In this document: piece by piece, positions 26,837 through 36,392 of the stretch
Position numbering within the stretch: the first letter of the stretch is position 1
Layout: every line of letters starts with the position of its first letter
From: Corallococcus silvisoli
GTDB lineage: Bacteria > Myxococcota > Myxococcia > Myxococcales > Myxococcaceae
NCBI RefSeq assembly: GCF_009909145.1
Contig: NZ_JAAAPJ010000025.1
Location: 57,686-121,685 of the forward strand
Direction: 5' to 3'
Length of the DNA stretch: 64,000 nucleotides
Notes under the pieces: model-generated
The model's input: the letters and a program-made list of their open reading frames with translations, nothing else
Told to the model about the DNA's origin: nothing
Database searches by the model: none
Program-made: the position numbers and the translations under genes

Positions 26837-27178
26837 TCAAAAAGCGTGCGCGGCAACACTTGCGATGGCCGCCCCCAGTTGGCGAAGCCGTGCCAGCAGG
26901 ACCTCAAGGCCCGTGTGGTATTCGGGGTTGACGGCCCCCGGCCTCCCCCGTGTCCCGCCGCGCGCCTCAAAGACCAGCTCCCACGCACCGGCTTGGCCCT
27001 CAACAGAGAACGTCGCATCCAGCTCCCGGCCTCCATCGGAAACGCGCATGTCCCCTCCGTTTGCGCGCATAACAGCACGAGGTCGGCCTAGCCGCTGGCT
27101 AATGGAACCCTTCGCAGCCGGACCCAGGTGCACATACCGATAGGCGGTGAGGTGCGGCTTTGACGCCAACGGAACCAC
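26837..27178 (-). CDS. Truncated ScoMcrA head-domain-like protein (HNH/McrA family, nuclease missing)
   Basis: A 113-residue frame. The stretch AWELVFEARGGTRGRPGAVN followed by EYHTGLEVLLARLRQLGAAI resembles the N-terminal head domain found in ScoMcrA-like and other HNH restriction endonucleases, where LGA is normally followed by a D-x-x-VDS turn. Here the frame ends shortly after that point (AAHAF then stop), so the nuclease half expected for the family is absent. It starts 37 nt beyond the stop of the NERD-helicase gene, in the same direction, so it would be the last gene of the defence operon. It is most likely a broken restriction-type effector. Family recognition is by motif only. Confidence 0.45.
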   Translation of the reverse strand: MVPLASKPHLTAYRYVHLGPAAKGSISQRLGRPRAVMRANGGDMRVSDGGRELDATFSVEGQAGAWELVFEARGGTRGRPGAVNPEYHTGLEVLLARLRQLGAAIASVAAHAF

Positions 27179-27215
27179 GCGATGGGGAGCGGCGGGAACC
27201 CCGCGCTGCCTCTGT

Positions 27216-28889
27216 CTACTCGGGCTCCCTGATTCGGGCCAAGCAGTCCTTGGGTCCGATCACGATGAGGTAGCTCCTGGCACGCGACAGGGCCACATAG
27301 GCCAGCTCCTTGTCCCGGAGGAGGTTCGGGTCGGCCATGACGATGACCACCGGCCGCTCCAGCCCCTTGAATCGTCGCACGGTGTCCACGGTCAAGGCTC
27401 CCCTTCGGAGCGGACCACAAGTGACGGTGGCGCATCCGCCCAGCCGGTTGCCGGGGACCAGCTCCCGGAGTTCCTGCTCACGGGCGAAAAGCACCGCGAT
27501 GTCCTCGGCCGGGATGTTCTCCTGGCCCACGTACCGGGCGATGCATGCGTCCAGGGCCTGCCTCATCCCACCAAGCGGCACCTCCCGCCAATCCACCGCA
27601 ACACCCTCCGGACCGATGGCCTCAGTTGCGTGACCGGCGTAGTGTCGCCACGCCGTTTCGTGGATTCGTTTGGTGTTCCGCAGGTTCTCTGCGAGCCGGA
27701 TCGGGATCAGCCCGACATCTTTGGGGAGCCCCGCAGTTTCCTTGTACACCCGCTGGTTGCCATCCAGGAAAACGTACAGCTGCGCTCGCCCCGAACGGGT
27801 GAGCAGGGAATCCACGGCGGGCCACCAGTGAGGGCGGAAGTCCTGTCCCTCATCAACCACGATGGCATCGTACCGCAGCTCGTGACGCCGCTCAGCGGCC
27901 TGCATCAGGAGCTCGGGCCAGCGCTCGTCGATGACATCGGGAATCGTCCCATCGGGAACGCTCAGGCCCGCGGCTTCCGCCTTGCGTTTGCACAGCGCAT
28001 GGAAGGTCATCACCTCCACGCCGGAGTCGGGTCCCAACACCGTGGAGAGGTGGTCAGCCAGCGGTCTGTTGAAGCATGTCAGCAAGGTCTGCATCCCGGT
28101 CTCAGCGCACCGCCGCGCCTTCTCCATCGCGAGAAGCGTCTTGCCCGTCCCGGCACCTCCCGACACCGCCGCCCTGGGAATCTCCTCCAAGCAGGTGAGG
28201 ATGCGGTACTGCCCCGGCGTGAGGGCCTGGAGGGCCGCATCGTCCTCGGCCACCAAGTGTCCTACGGGAGTCCGCAGGGCGAACGGCTTGACGAGCAGTT
28301 CCTCGAGGGCAGCAAGGCCATCCCTGCCCAGCGGCTCTTCCCCGTCCACTGCCGAGGGCGTGCCAAGCCGAGTTTTCAGCCAGGGCTCCAGCCCCTTTTC
28401 GAACTCATCGAGGAAGCAGAAAAGCGACAGGGGCATGTCGGGCCCCAGCTCGGAGCCCGGGCGGAGAGAGTCCGGCAGGATGACGGCGTGCCTGGCCCGG
28501 ATCCGGCGCGATTTCCATGCACGGCTGTTCTTCACCTTTTCGAGCAGCTGGTGCTTCGACGTCCGGGCCTGGGCGACAGGGTTCTTGATTTTGTGGCGCA
28601 GGCCCCAGCGGTCCCGGCTCATCCACTGGGTCGTTGCTGGGTCGAAGCTCACCGCCCCGCCTTTGATCTCGATGGCCAGGATTCCGGAGTCCGCCCGCGC
28701 AATGACGAAGTCACATTCCCCGTCGATCTCCTCGCCGCTCGGCTTCAAGCCCAGCCAGGGGCGCGAGTAGAAGACAACCCAGGATCTGTCCAACTCGGAC
28801 GCCAGACGCTCATAGACCTTGCGTTCCGCCGCTCGCAGCTCGTTGCGCTTCACCTCATCGGGCAGGGCCCGGGGCCACATCACTGCCAT
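27216..28889 (-). CDS. NERD-domain nuclease / SF1 (UvrD-like) helicase
   Basis: A 557-residue protein. The N-terminal 150 residues form a NERD (nuclease-related) domain: an acidic Glu in the first helix, GECDFVIARADSGILAIEIK with the PD-(D/E)XK-type D...ExK core, and a downstream basic helix. A SF1 helicase follows: Walker A SGGAGTGKTLLAMEKA, motif II AIVVDEGQDFRPHWWPAVDS, motif III FLDGNQRVYKE, and C-terminal motifs TVDTVRRFKGLERPVVIVMA and AYVALSRARSYLIV. The expected role is ATP-driven unwinding coupled to DNA cleavage. The start lies 2 nt past the DrmB-like stop, so it belongs to the same operon. NERD-helicases recur in defence islands, which fits an effector role. Its target is unknown. 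Confidence 0.85.
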   Translation of the reverse strand: MAVMWPRALPDEVKRNELRAAERKVYERLASELDRSWVVFYSRPWLGLKPSGEEIDGECDFVIARADSGILAIEIKGGAVSFDPATTQWMSRDRWGLRHKIKNPVAQARTSKHQLLEKVKNSRAWKSRRIRARHAVILPDSLRPGSELGPDMPLSLFCFLDEFEKGLEPWLKTRLGTPSAVDGEEPLGRDGLAALEELLVKPFALRTPVGHLVAEDDAALQALTPGQYRILTCLEEIPRAAVSGGAGTGKTLLAMEKARRCAETGMQTLLTCFNRPLADHLSTVLGPDSGVEVMTFHALCKRKAEAAGLSVPDGTIPDVIDERWPELLMQAAERRHELRYDAIVVDEGQDFRPHWWPAVDSLLTRSGRAQLYVFLDGNQRVYKETAGLPKDVGLIPIRLAENLRNTKRIHETAWRHYAGHATEAIGPEGVAVDWREVPLGGMRQALDACIARYVGQENIPAEDIAVLFAREQELRELVPGNRLGGCATVTCGPLRRGALTVDTVRRFKGLERPVVIVMADPNLLRDKELAYVALSRARSYLIVIGPKDCLARIREPE

Positions 28890-28891
28890 GG

Positions 28892-30742
28892 TCAGGGCTC
28901 CTGGGGCTTGAGCAGAGGAGCGAAGTAGCCGAACTCCGGGTGCTGCGGGGCGCCCACGAGCATGGTGCGGTCAAGGAAGCGGTTGAACTCCTCGCACGCT
29001 GTCTCGGGGGCCAGGACGCAAGCATGGCATGCCGCCAGGGAGAGACCGTCGGACCCGCCCATGACCCCCTCGATGCACAGGGGATCCGACGAGCACCACT
29101 CCATGGCCTGGATCGCCGCAGGAATGGTCTTGACGATCCGCTCGGCTTCTCCCTGCCGCTGGAGTCCGCCGAGTGTCCCGTCGGCATCGGACGTGGCGGT
29201 GTACACCAGCAGCCCCGCCATGGCCCCCTCGCCGTCGCGAACGTAGAGCCGCTCCCGGAGCGACGCGCTCGAGTATCCGCAGTCCAGCGTAAGCTGCCGC
29301 ATCAGGGCGTGAGCGAAGGTGTGCACCAGCAGGAACCGGGCGGTGATGGTCCGCTGCACGGGGTCCTGTTCGCCGTATCGGGCGGCCCATTCCTTCTTCC
29401 ACGCCTCATTCACCCGCTCGGCCCGCTGCCTAACCGCGTCCGTCTCCCACGTGGAGAGGCGATCGGCCGAGAGCTCGAGGAATACGCCTTCCCCCCGCAC
29501 GTCGATGGCAGGGAGCCAGTCCGGCTTCTTCGCTTGCCAGATGGCGGCGATCCCCTTGCTACCATCGCCCGGCGGGTTGATGCGGGTGAACCCGTAGATT
29601 GCCCTGACCTCACGAAGTCGCGCGACGCGGACGATGCGGGAGAAGTACGCCTTGAGGGCCGGAGGGACCGGCACGGATCGGGTCTCGAACTCCTTGTCGG
29701 AGTGGTCGGAGTATCCGCTCGACAGGGTGAACTGCCGGTACTCGCCAGCCCGGAGATCGAGGACATCCGGCGCCTGGATCGCTTGGACACGGCGTTCGAT
29801 CTCCTCGGCCAGCTCCGTTGGCGACAGCTTCAGCTCCTCAAGGACCTGCCTCAGGCTTCCGCGCGCGAGGATTCGCACCATCGCTGGCCGGTCCTCGGAG
29901 GGGGTGTCCACCAGATCCTGCCAGTAGATTCCCAGGGCTTCTTGGATGCTATCCGACCAGTCCGGGATGCTCAGCGCCGACTCGATAGCGGGAAAGTACA
30001 GGTTGGAGGCACCGCGCTGCATGGCCTGCATGTTGGGCTCGCCGCAGCCCTCATCGGTCCCCGCGAGCCAGGGCCGCCTCCCCTTGCATTTGTGATTGCG
30101 CCAAGTCTCCTTGCTGAAAATGCCGTCCAGGGATTGGTTCTCCTTGCACTCAGGGCACCTGACGATCAGGCCCGCGAGGCCGGGCCGCTCCGCCTTGAGC
30201 ATCAAGAACCCCGACTTGTTCTCGCAATTGGGCTTGTGGTTGACCCACCAGTGCCAGGGGAAGTCTTCGAGGTGGCCGCGCTTGCAGGCCATCACGAAGC
30301 GCACCGGGAACGCGAAGACCTTGTTGCCGCCCGGGGCATTCCGGGTGCACTGCACACAGATGCGCCAAGCCTTGCCGGGAGCATCGCCCCACTTCCGGCT
30401 GGGCGCGATCCGGTTGCAGGACGGGCAGAGGAGCCAGTCCGGAAAACGGACTGCGACTAGCCGCCTCGGGTCAGGATCGGGGTTGCCCTGGTCGTCGCGC
30501 CTGTTCTCGTCGATGACCGGAGGAAGGCGGAAGCCCCGCACGCCGAGCTTCCGCTCCAATCGGGGCTCATGGACGCGCTGGGGATTGGCCAGCCCTGCCG
30601 GCTTGAAGCTGTTGTCCCACTCATCGATGCCGGAGACCACTCCCGAGATTGCGGCTCCATCCGCGCGGAAATCCACCACCGCACCAGGGCCGAAGGTCGA
30701 GACGACCGTGCTGCGGCGCAGCTTCCCGATGTCATTGGCCAT
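28892..30742 (-). CDS. drmB: DrmB-like DUF1998 protein of a DISARM-related system
   Basis: A 616-residue protein with the DrmB opening LRRSTVVSTFGPGAVVDFRA. Several zinc-type Cys clusters follow: CPSCNR...CVQC, the CKRGHLEDFPWHWW segment, and CPECKENQ. The C-terminus is DUF1998 (HTFAHALMRQLTLDCGYSSA; then CVLAPETACEEFNRFLDRTM). In DISARM, DrmB works with the DrmA helicase as a DNA-bound complex that detects and blocks unmodified phage DNA. The gene overlaps the DrmA-like gene by 11 nt and lies 2 nt before the NERD-helicase gene. No methyltransferase or PLD protein accompanies it. The family call is strong; the system-level assignment is inference. Confidence 0.82.
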   Translation of the reverse strand: MANDIGKLRRSTVVSTFGPGAVVDFRADGAAISGVVSGIDEWDNSFKPAGLANPQRVHEPRLERKLGVRGFRLPPVIDENRRDDQGNPDPDPRRLVAVRFPDWLLCPSCNRIAPSRKWGDAPGKAWRICVQCTRNAPGGNKVFAFPVRFVMACKRGHLEDFPWHWWVNHKPNCENKSGFLMLKAERPGLAGLIVRCPECKENQSLDGIFSKETWRNHKCKGRRPWLAGTDEGCGEPNMQAMQRGASNLYFPAIESALSIPDWSDSIQEALGIYWQDLVDTPSEDRPAMVRILARGSLRQVLEELKLSPTELAEEIERRVQAIQAPDVLDLRAGEYRQFTLSSGYSDHSDKEFETRSVPVPPALKAYFSRIVRVARLREVRAIYGFTRINPPGDGSKGIAAIWQAKKPDWLPAIDVRGEGVFLELSADRLSTWETDAVRQRAERVNEAWKKEWAARYGEQDPVQRTITARFLLVHTFAHALMRQLTLDCGYSSASLRERLYVRDGEGAMAGLLVYTATSDADGTLGGLQRQGEAERIVKTIPAAIQAMEWCSSDPLCIEGVMGGSDGLSLAACHACVLAPETACEEFNRFLDRTMLVGAPQHPEFGYFAPLLKPQEP

Positions 30743-33700
30743 TGCCAGTCTCTCCCTTTCCTCCCGCCGCCGCCATCAGGTCCCGGAGCCGTTCGGCCAG
30801 CCTGAAGTGCGCGGAGGGCTCGACATTCCGCATGTTGTTCAATGTGGCCCAGGCCTCACCCGGCGAACGGCCCAGAGCCCGCATCGTGGCGGCCCGCTCG
30901 GCGCTCTGCAGCAACGACTGCCGGGGCCGCCGGTCGTTCCAGTACTGCTGCGGGGCCCTTGTGCGCCACAGCTCCAGTCGGTCCTTCAGTTCGGCCTCGA
31001 CGTTCTTCTCGGACTCGTCCACGTCCTTGGCTCGCCCCACCAGTTCGGCGATAACCGCGTCGAGTTTGGCGGAGTCGGCCACAGTGAGGTCCGGCCGATC
31101 AAGCATGTCCGGCACTAAGTGCCGGACCAGCGCTACCAGCACAGCATGGAGGGCCCGGTCTCGCGCCCGCGAGGCGAACGGGGTGACGCTGGTCGCCTCT
31201 ACGTCCCGGTACAGGGTGGCATGCCAAGTGGAGAAGGTCTCGTAGTGCGAGCGATCCCGCGCCTTCGCGTTATTCAGCACCGTCACGACCAAGCCCGGGT
31301 GCTGACGACCCACGCGGCTAGTTGCCTGGATGTATTCGGCGATGCCTTTGGGCTGGCCGTTCACCATCATCAGGCCGAGCCGTGGCACGTCGACACCGAC
31401 ACTGAGCATGTTGCTGGCGAGCACTGCATCCAGGGCGCCATCCTGCCCCGCCTTCGTCGCCAGCGTGTCGAGCATGGCCCGGACCTCGTTTTGCGAGAGC
31501 CGGGAGGTCAGCTCCTCGACGGCCTTCACCGGCCGGGCCGACTCGCCCCGGCGGTTTGCATACATCCCAACGGTGTCGGCGACATCGTCCTGCATGAGAA
31601 CGAGGGCCCCGCCGAGCTCGCGCAGCGAGTTGAAGTAGGCCACCAGCGTCCAGTAGGGGTCCGCCGCCACGGGCGACGGGAACGCCGCGTGGGCGGATTG
31701 GAGCAGGGTGGCCGCCGTTGCCTGAAGGGTGAACTTCGCCGACCGGCCCGCCGTGGTCACCGCCACATACAAGCGGCCGGGCGCATCGGGGTCCTCCTCG
31801 GCGAACCCGGAGTCCGATGCGCTGAGCCCGGGGGATGGGAACTGGCAGGTCTTCCGGTTGAACAGGGCCCCGACTTGGTCCGACGCGCGGCGGATGGTGG
31901 CCGTCGACCCGACGATCTTCGGCCGCTGGCCATTCCGGGTGAAAAGCTTGTCCACGGCCGCCTCGTACAGGCCCGTCACGGTGCCGAGAGGGCCGGAGAT
32001 GAGGTGCAGCTCGTCCTGGATGACGAGGTCGGGGGACAGGCCCGTCCCCACGGCGAACAGGTCGTTCACCTCCTTGCGGCGGACGATCTGGGCAAACTTG
32101 TCCACCGTGCCAATGAGGAGGGTGGGGCGCTTGTTGTACACGTCCTCATCCACCGTCCAGATGGGGAGCGGCAGCTCGGGATCGTACAGGGCGCAGGTCG
32201 ACGTGGGGCAGGCGACGTGGATGGAGCGATCCTGCTCCTTCGCCTCCCAACGGAGGTTCGTTCCGCATGCGGGGCAGGCGAGCAGTTGCCTGGGGGAGGC
32301 GACGTCCGCACTGCCCGAGAGCGCCGCCTGCGCGTCCTCGAACCTGTTCGGCGTGGCGTCTCGTCCCACCCAGAGGCCGATGGAGAACGGCGTGGAGCCC
32401 AGCTCGACCCCGGAAGGGACGCCGGGGATCTTCCGCCTACGTAAGGCCTCGCAGGCGAGGATCATCGCGGAGGCGCGGGAGAACTGCTGGGTCGTCAGCA
32501 GGCGCAGGGTATAGCGCATGAGGGCCGCAACACCGGTTCCCGCCTCCGGCCCGCCAGGAGTGGTGAACCTGCGGTGGAACGCGAGGAAGGCGATCAGCGC
32601 GAGGTAGGCCTCGGTCTTGCCACCGCCGGTGGGGAACCAGAGGAGGTCCATGGTGCCCCGGTCGGGGTGGCTCCGGTCCGACAGCGAGGCGGCCGCGAGC
32701 AGGAAAAAGCCGAGCTGGAACGGGCGCCAAGTCAGGGGGCCGTTCTTCGCCTTCTCGCGATCCCAACTGTGCTGCAGGAGCATTGCTTGGTTGGCCAGCC
32801 GGAAGGCGATTGCGGCCTTCGGGCTGCCGGAGATCGCCTTGACACCTTCCTCCATGCGGTCGGCGATTTTGCGGCACTCCTTAAGGTTGGCTTCACCCGC
32901 ATCCCGAAACTCCTTTGATAGGTCAGCGCAATCCTTTGCCCTGAGCGAGATCCATTCGCGGTATGCATTGACGAGCTGCATGAGGGCGGGGCCAATCGCG
33001 GTGTCGGACGCTGATGCGAGCCACTCGGCGGACAGCGGACGGGACGCTCCATCGGACAGAGCGGAGAAGACCTCGTGGCCTCGTGGGTTGACGGTGGGTA
33101 CGATGGCCCGTGGCACCCACGTGGTGGAGATGGACGAGGCGTGGTCGGTGTCGCGCTCCGCCACCCAGGAGGCGGAGCAGGTATGCCCCACCGCGAACTC
33201 CCGGGCGTGACGGTAGAGCAGTGCCGCGGACTCGTCCTCCTTGTCCACGATGGCCTTCCTGGAGGGCCGAGCGATCAGTCGCGTCCCGGGGCCCGGCTTC
33301 ACCTCGATGGAGACCTGGAACAGGGTGGCACGCTCGATGCCGTTCCGGCCGTCATTCTCGTCAGGTCTGGCGGCGTTGATCGCGGTAATGGTCACCAAGC
33401 GGCCGTTCTTCCACTCAGTCGTCCGGATGTGCAGCTCAAGCTTTTCCGGGAGTCCGTGTACCGTCAGCGCCTTGGCAGGGGCGGCCAGTTCCACCTTTCC
33501 GGAGGACTGGTCGCAGCGGATCGGATCGATCTCCATGATGTGCTGCCTGCGCACCCAATCTAGTGGTGGTTTCCGGTTCCCGGCCCCTTCGCGCTTGGAG
33601 GACTCCCTGGAGGAGTAGGCCGCACACTGCACCGTCACCTTGACGGTAGGGGCCGCGTTGTCCGAAGCGACCGCGAACGAGATGCCCGCCGAGCATGGCC

Positions 33701-33935
33701 GACTGAGCCCGGCCAGCGAGATCTCCTCCTCCTCACCGGCGGGTCCTCCATTGTCGTCATCGCCCGCTCCGGCGCCCAGGCGGTCATCCTCTTCTTCTCC
33801 CATCCGGGTCTCGCGAGGCCAGAGGATGCCTGTCAGGTAAACGTCCGAAGGGCGGGACGCGAGCGTCTCGTCGTCACCGCCGGGTGGACCCACCAGATCG
33901 CGCTCGAGGCGCTCGAGGATGATCTTCCTGTCCAT
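30732..33935 (-). CDS. drmA: DrmA-like SF2 helicase of a DISARM-related system
   Basis: A 1067-residue SF2 helicase. The N-terminus (ILERLERDLVGPPGG, then SDVYLTGILWPRE) matches the DrmA pattern, in which a '...DLVGP' segment precedes a Y-L-x-G-x-L-x-P motif. A strongly acidic patch follows at about residues 45-70. Helicase motifs are TGGGKTEAYLALIAFLAFHR (Walker A) and DLVIQDELHLISGPLGTVTG (a DELH motif II). The C-terminal motor contains VLASNMLSVGVDVPRLGLMM and IQATSRVGRQHPGLVVTVL. A CPAC...CPTSTC pair near the middle suggests a zinc site. It overlaps the UvrD-like gene by 62 nt upstream and the DrmB-like gene by 11 nt downstream. DrmA and DrmB form the DISARM core. Confidence 0.8.
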   Translation of the reverse strand: MDRKIILERLERDLVGPPGGDDETLASRPSDVYLTGILWPRETRMGEEEDDRLGAGAGDDDNGGPAGEEEEISLAGLSRPCSAGISFAVASDNAAPTVKVTVQCAAYSSRESSKREGAGNRKPPLDWVRRQHIMEIDPIRCDQSSGKVELAAPAKALTVHGLPEKLELHIRTTEWKNGRLVTITAINAARPDENDGRNGIERATLFQVSIEVKPGPGTRLIARPSRKAIVDKEDESAALLYRHAREFAVGHTCSASWVAERDTDHASSISTTWVPRAIVPTVNPRGHEVFSALSDGASRPLSAEWLASASDTAIGPALMQLVNAYREWISLRAKDCADLSKEFRDAGEANLKECRKIADRMEEGVKAISGSPKAAIAFRLANQAMLLQHSWDREKAKNGPLTWRPFQLGFFLLAAASLSDRSHPDRGTMDLLWFPTGGGKTEAYLALIAFLAFHRRFTTPGGPEAGTGVAALMRYTLRLLTTQQFSRASAMILACEALRRRKIPGVPSGVELGSTPFSIGLWVGRDATPNRFEDAQAALSGSADVASPRQLLACPACGTNLRWEAKEQDRSIHVACPTSTCALYDPELPLPIWTVDEDVYNKRPTLLIGTVDKFAQIVRRKEVNDLFAVGTGLSPDLVIQDELHLISGPLGTVTGLYEAAVDKLFTRNGQRPKIVGSTATIRRASDQVGALFNRKTCQFPSPGLSASDSGFAEEDPDAPGRLYVAVTTAGRSAKFTLQATAATLLQSAHAAFPSPVAADPYWTLVAYFNSLRELGGALVLMQDDVADTVGMYANRRGESARPVKAVEELTSRLSQNEVRAMLDTLATKAGQDGALDAVLASNMLSVGVDVPRLGLMMVNGQPKGIAEYIQATSRVGRQHPGLVVTVLNNAKARDRSHYETFSTWHATLYRDVEATSVTPFASRARDRALHAVLVALVRHLVPDMLDRPDLTVADSAKLDAVIAELVGRAKDVDESEKNVEAELKDRLELWRTRAPQQYWNDRRPRQSLLQSAERAATMRALGRSPGEAWATLNNMRNVEPSAHFRLAERLRDLMAAAGGKGETGNGQ

Positions 33936-36024
33936 GGCCGTGGCTCTCTCTGCCCCAGTAGTAGGGGAAGGGCAGCTTCATGTAACCCAGAATGACGGGG
34001 ACCAGCACGATTCCGCTCGTTGACCACGGAGCATGCATTCGCTCCGCATCCGGGGAGTTGGGGGGGAACACTGCAGTCCGTACACCTACCACGTGCAAGT
34101 GCCAGATCTCGCTGGGCGGTCGCCGACGCCCTCTGCTCTTGCTGCAGATCACCTGGGCGACGTTGAACAGCTCTGCGTTGACGTGACCCGTCAACGCCCC
34201 CAGAAATTCGCCCCCCTCCTCTGTCCGGAGCATGTACGTGAAGTCGGCTTCCCGGTCGCAGAAGGCCCTGGCCTTTAACGGGAACGTCGTCAGATGCAGC
34301 AGCCGCTCCTGGACGGCTCGGACCTCGTCGGCGGTGTCGTAGAGGGAGATGCTGGCCGCGCTCTGAGCGGACACATCCCCATCGCAGCCGATCTCAACCT
34401 GGGCCGTCGCCGTGCCCTCCTTATGGGAGTAGATGCGGCTCGACTCCAGCTTCGTCGAGTAGTGCCGGATGCTCTGGCCCACCATGAGTCTGGTCCTGGC
34501 CCGCGTGGCGCCGACGAAGACGACCCGGGCCTCGGCGTCGCAGTCCGTGTCTTTTCCCGCGCTGCCCCGCGGAATCATCAGATGGACTGTGCCCGACTCC
34601 CGGCCCTTGGAGGCGTGGATGGTGCCTACGATTGGCCCCTGGGTGCCCAGCTCGGACGAGCAGAAATCCGCCGGGGGCTGGGACCGAGCGAGGACCACTC
34701 TCAGGCGTTGCATCTCGACGACGTTCTCCCGCTTGCCCGCGTGCCGGTAGAGGAACTCCCAGGCCTCGTCCGCCGTCAGGGTTTCGCAGGGGGTCCCCAC
34801 CACCCGCTGCTTCCAAAGGGCGAGGAAGCCTGTCCGCGTCAGCGTGGAACCCTCGTGCTCGCCGAGGCATGCGCCGACCCAGGGCGGGATGCATATGGGC
34901 ATCCCGGACATGCGGATACGATGCCGTACACCCTGCGCGTTGAGGAACGAGGAGGCCATCAGCACCTCCGCCCGTCTGCGGTACAGCACGAGCACGTCCT
35001 CCGCCTTTTCCAGACCTTGCTCCTCGATCCTGGGCACCTCGCCATGTGCGAGCGCCTCGACCTCTTTCCGGATGTCCTCGAGCTTGCTGGCGGGGTTCGG
35101 TGCAGGCGTGAGTACCTTCGCCCGCGTGGCGGTGAATAGCGAGAGCAGGTTGGGGGAGTCCGTGCGGAAGACCTGCTGGAGCGACCTATCCTCGAACCCG
35201 AACCCACCCTTGCGGAGCTGCTCGGTGATCGGGGGTTGCCGGTCCCTGCCCGACTCCCCCTCGTCTTCGTCGGCGAAGCCGTAGATGGCTTGGGCCTCGT
35301 CCGCGAACACGGTGACGCCGCAGCTCTTCGACAGGCGGGAGACGAGTTCGGTGAGCAGGGTCGCCCGGATGCCAACGACGTCCTGAGTCTCGTCCACGAT
35401 CAGGTGCTCGACCGATTCCAGGTACTCGACGACTTGGTCGTTCTCCCGGAAGAGCTTCAGCACGTCCTCGATGTTCTTCTCGTACGAGCCGGCGATCTTC
35501 GCCATCTCGTCGAAGCCGCTGTGGATGGCCCACGCGTGGGAGTCCATCGTGGCCATCCGCACCGCGTAGGCGGCCTCCTGGTCTCCCAGCGCTTTGGCGA
35601 TGCGGTCGCGGATTTCCCGGACCGCCGTGCGCGTGAAGCTGATGAGCCAGATGCGCGTCGGCTGGATGTCGTACTGCGTGATCAGCCTGGCAACTCGGGC
35701 GCAGGCCACGGCTGTCTTGCCAGTGCCGGGGCCCGCGTCCACTAGAAGCCGCGCCTCCGGCCGAGTCTCGATGACGGCCTTCTGGAGCGGATCCCAGCCG
35801 CTCCTGGGCGGGGGATGCTTCGCGACGACCTTGCTCACCTGGGGCGGCGCTGGCGCTTGGGGTGGTGGTCCATCGAGATGAATCGCATTGCCACCGACCA
35901 GATCGTGCAACTGCCGCTTGTACTTCACGGCCGGCTTACCGTTCAACTGTCGAAGGGGCCGCGTGATTGTATCGATGATGAACCCCCGTCGGTAGACGGT
36001 GACCTTAACTTCCGTTTCTGCCAT
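33874..36024 (-). CDS. UvrD/Rep-like SF1 DNA helicase, first gene of the defence operon
   Basis: A 716-residue protein read from ATG 36022-36024, which has GGTGGAG just upstream; the frame is open a further 43 codons. Walker A is AGPGTGKT (97-104), motif II EHLIVDETQDVVGIRATLLT, motif III FADEAQAIYGF, and late motifs are GTIHASKGRESGTVHLMI and ARVVFVGATRARTRLMVG. The C-terminal 150 residues match no domain I recognise. It may load or remodel DNA for the DrmA/DrmB pair. Its 3' end overlaps the DrmA start by 62 nt, a long overlap that suggests coupled translation. Between 36025 and 36392 upstream I see no gene. That stretch is clearly less GC-rich than the flanks and probably holds the operon promoter. 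Confidence 0.82.
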   Translation of the reverse strand: MAETEVKVTVYRRGFIIDTITRPLRQLNGKPAVKYKRQLHDLVGGNAIHLDGPPPQAPAPPQVSKVVAKHPPPRSGWDPLQKAVIETRPEARLLVDAGPGTGKTAVACARVARLITQYDIQPTRIWLISFTRTAVREIRDRIAKALGDQEAAYAVRMATMDSHAWAIHSGFDEMAKIAGSYEKNIEDVLKLFRENDQVVEYLESVEHLIVDETQDVVGIRATLLTELVSRLSKSCGVTVFADEAQAIYGFADEDEGESGRDRQPPITEQLRKGGFGFEDRSLQQVFRTDSPNLLSLFTATRAKVLTPAPNPASKLEDIRKEVEALAHGEVPRIEEQGLEKAEDVLVLYRRRAEVLMASSFLNAQGVRHRIRMSGMPICIPPWVGACLGEHEGSTLTRTGFLALWKQRVVGTPCETLTADEAWEFLYRHAGKRENVVEMQRLRVVLARSQPPADFCSSELGTQGPIVGTIHASKGRESGTVHLMIPRGSAGKDTDCDAEARVVFVGATRARTRLMVGQSIRHYSTKLESSRIYSHKEGTATAQVEIGCDGDVSAQSAASISLYDTADEVRAVQERLLHLTTFPLKARAFCDREADFTYMLRTEEGGEFLGALTGHVNAELFNVAQVICSKSRGRRRPPSEIWHLHVVGVRTAVFPPNSPDAERMHAPWSTSGIVLVPVILGYMKLPFPYYWGRESHGHGQEDHPRAPRARSGGSTRR

Positions 36025-36392
36025 TGCTCCACCAATGCTGGGTAGACATGAGGTGCCGATTCTATCCTGTGCATACAGGCCACCCCGGTTCACTGCTTCT
36101 GCCAAGCGCGATCGGAGTCTATGCCAGCCGCGCTTTCGGAATGAACGAACCAATATCCGGGGAGATGGAGGCCTCCGAACACGAGGGGCCTCTTGGGCCG
36201 GGCCTACGCAGGGGGTCGATTACCTCGCTCTCCAGCTACGGCCATTGCCGACGCCGATGACGGAGCCCGCCTTCAGACTCATGGACGGCGTCCGGCATCT
36301 GGGGATGATCCATATTGATTTCCAGTTTCATGCCGACTCTTCGTCCCCATGGCTCTGGCGAGCCTGGAGAACTTGACGCAGTCGGACGCGGG

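Noticed and set aside
27216..36024. BREX, Dnd or classical type I restriction as explanation for the island.
   Set aside because: No PglX/PglZ, DndB-E, HsdM/HsdS or other methylase motifs are visible; DrmA and DrmB features fit better.
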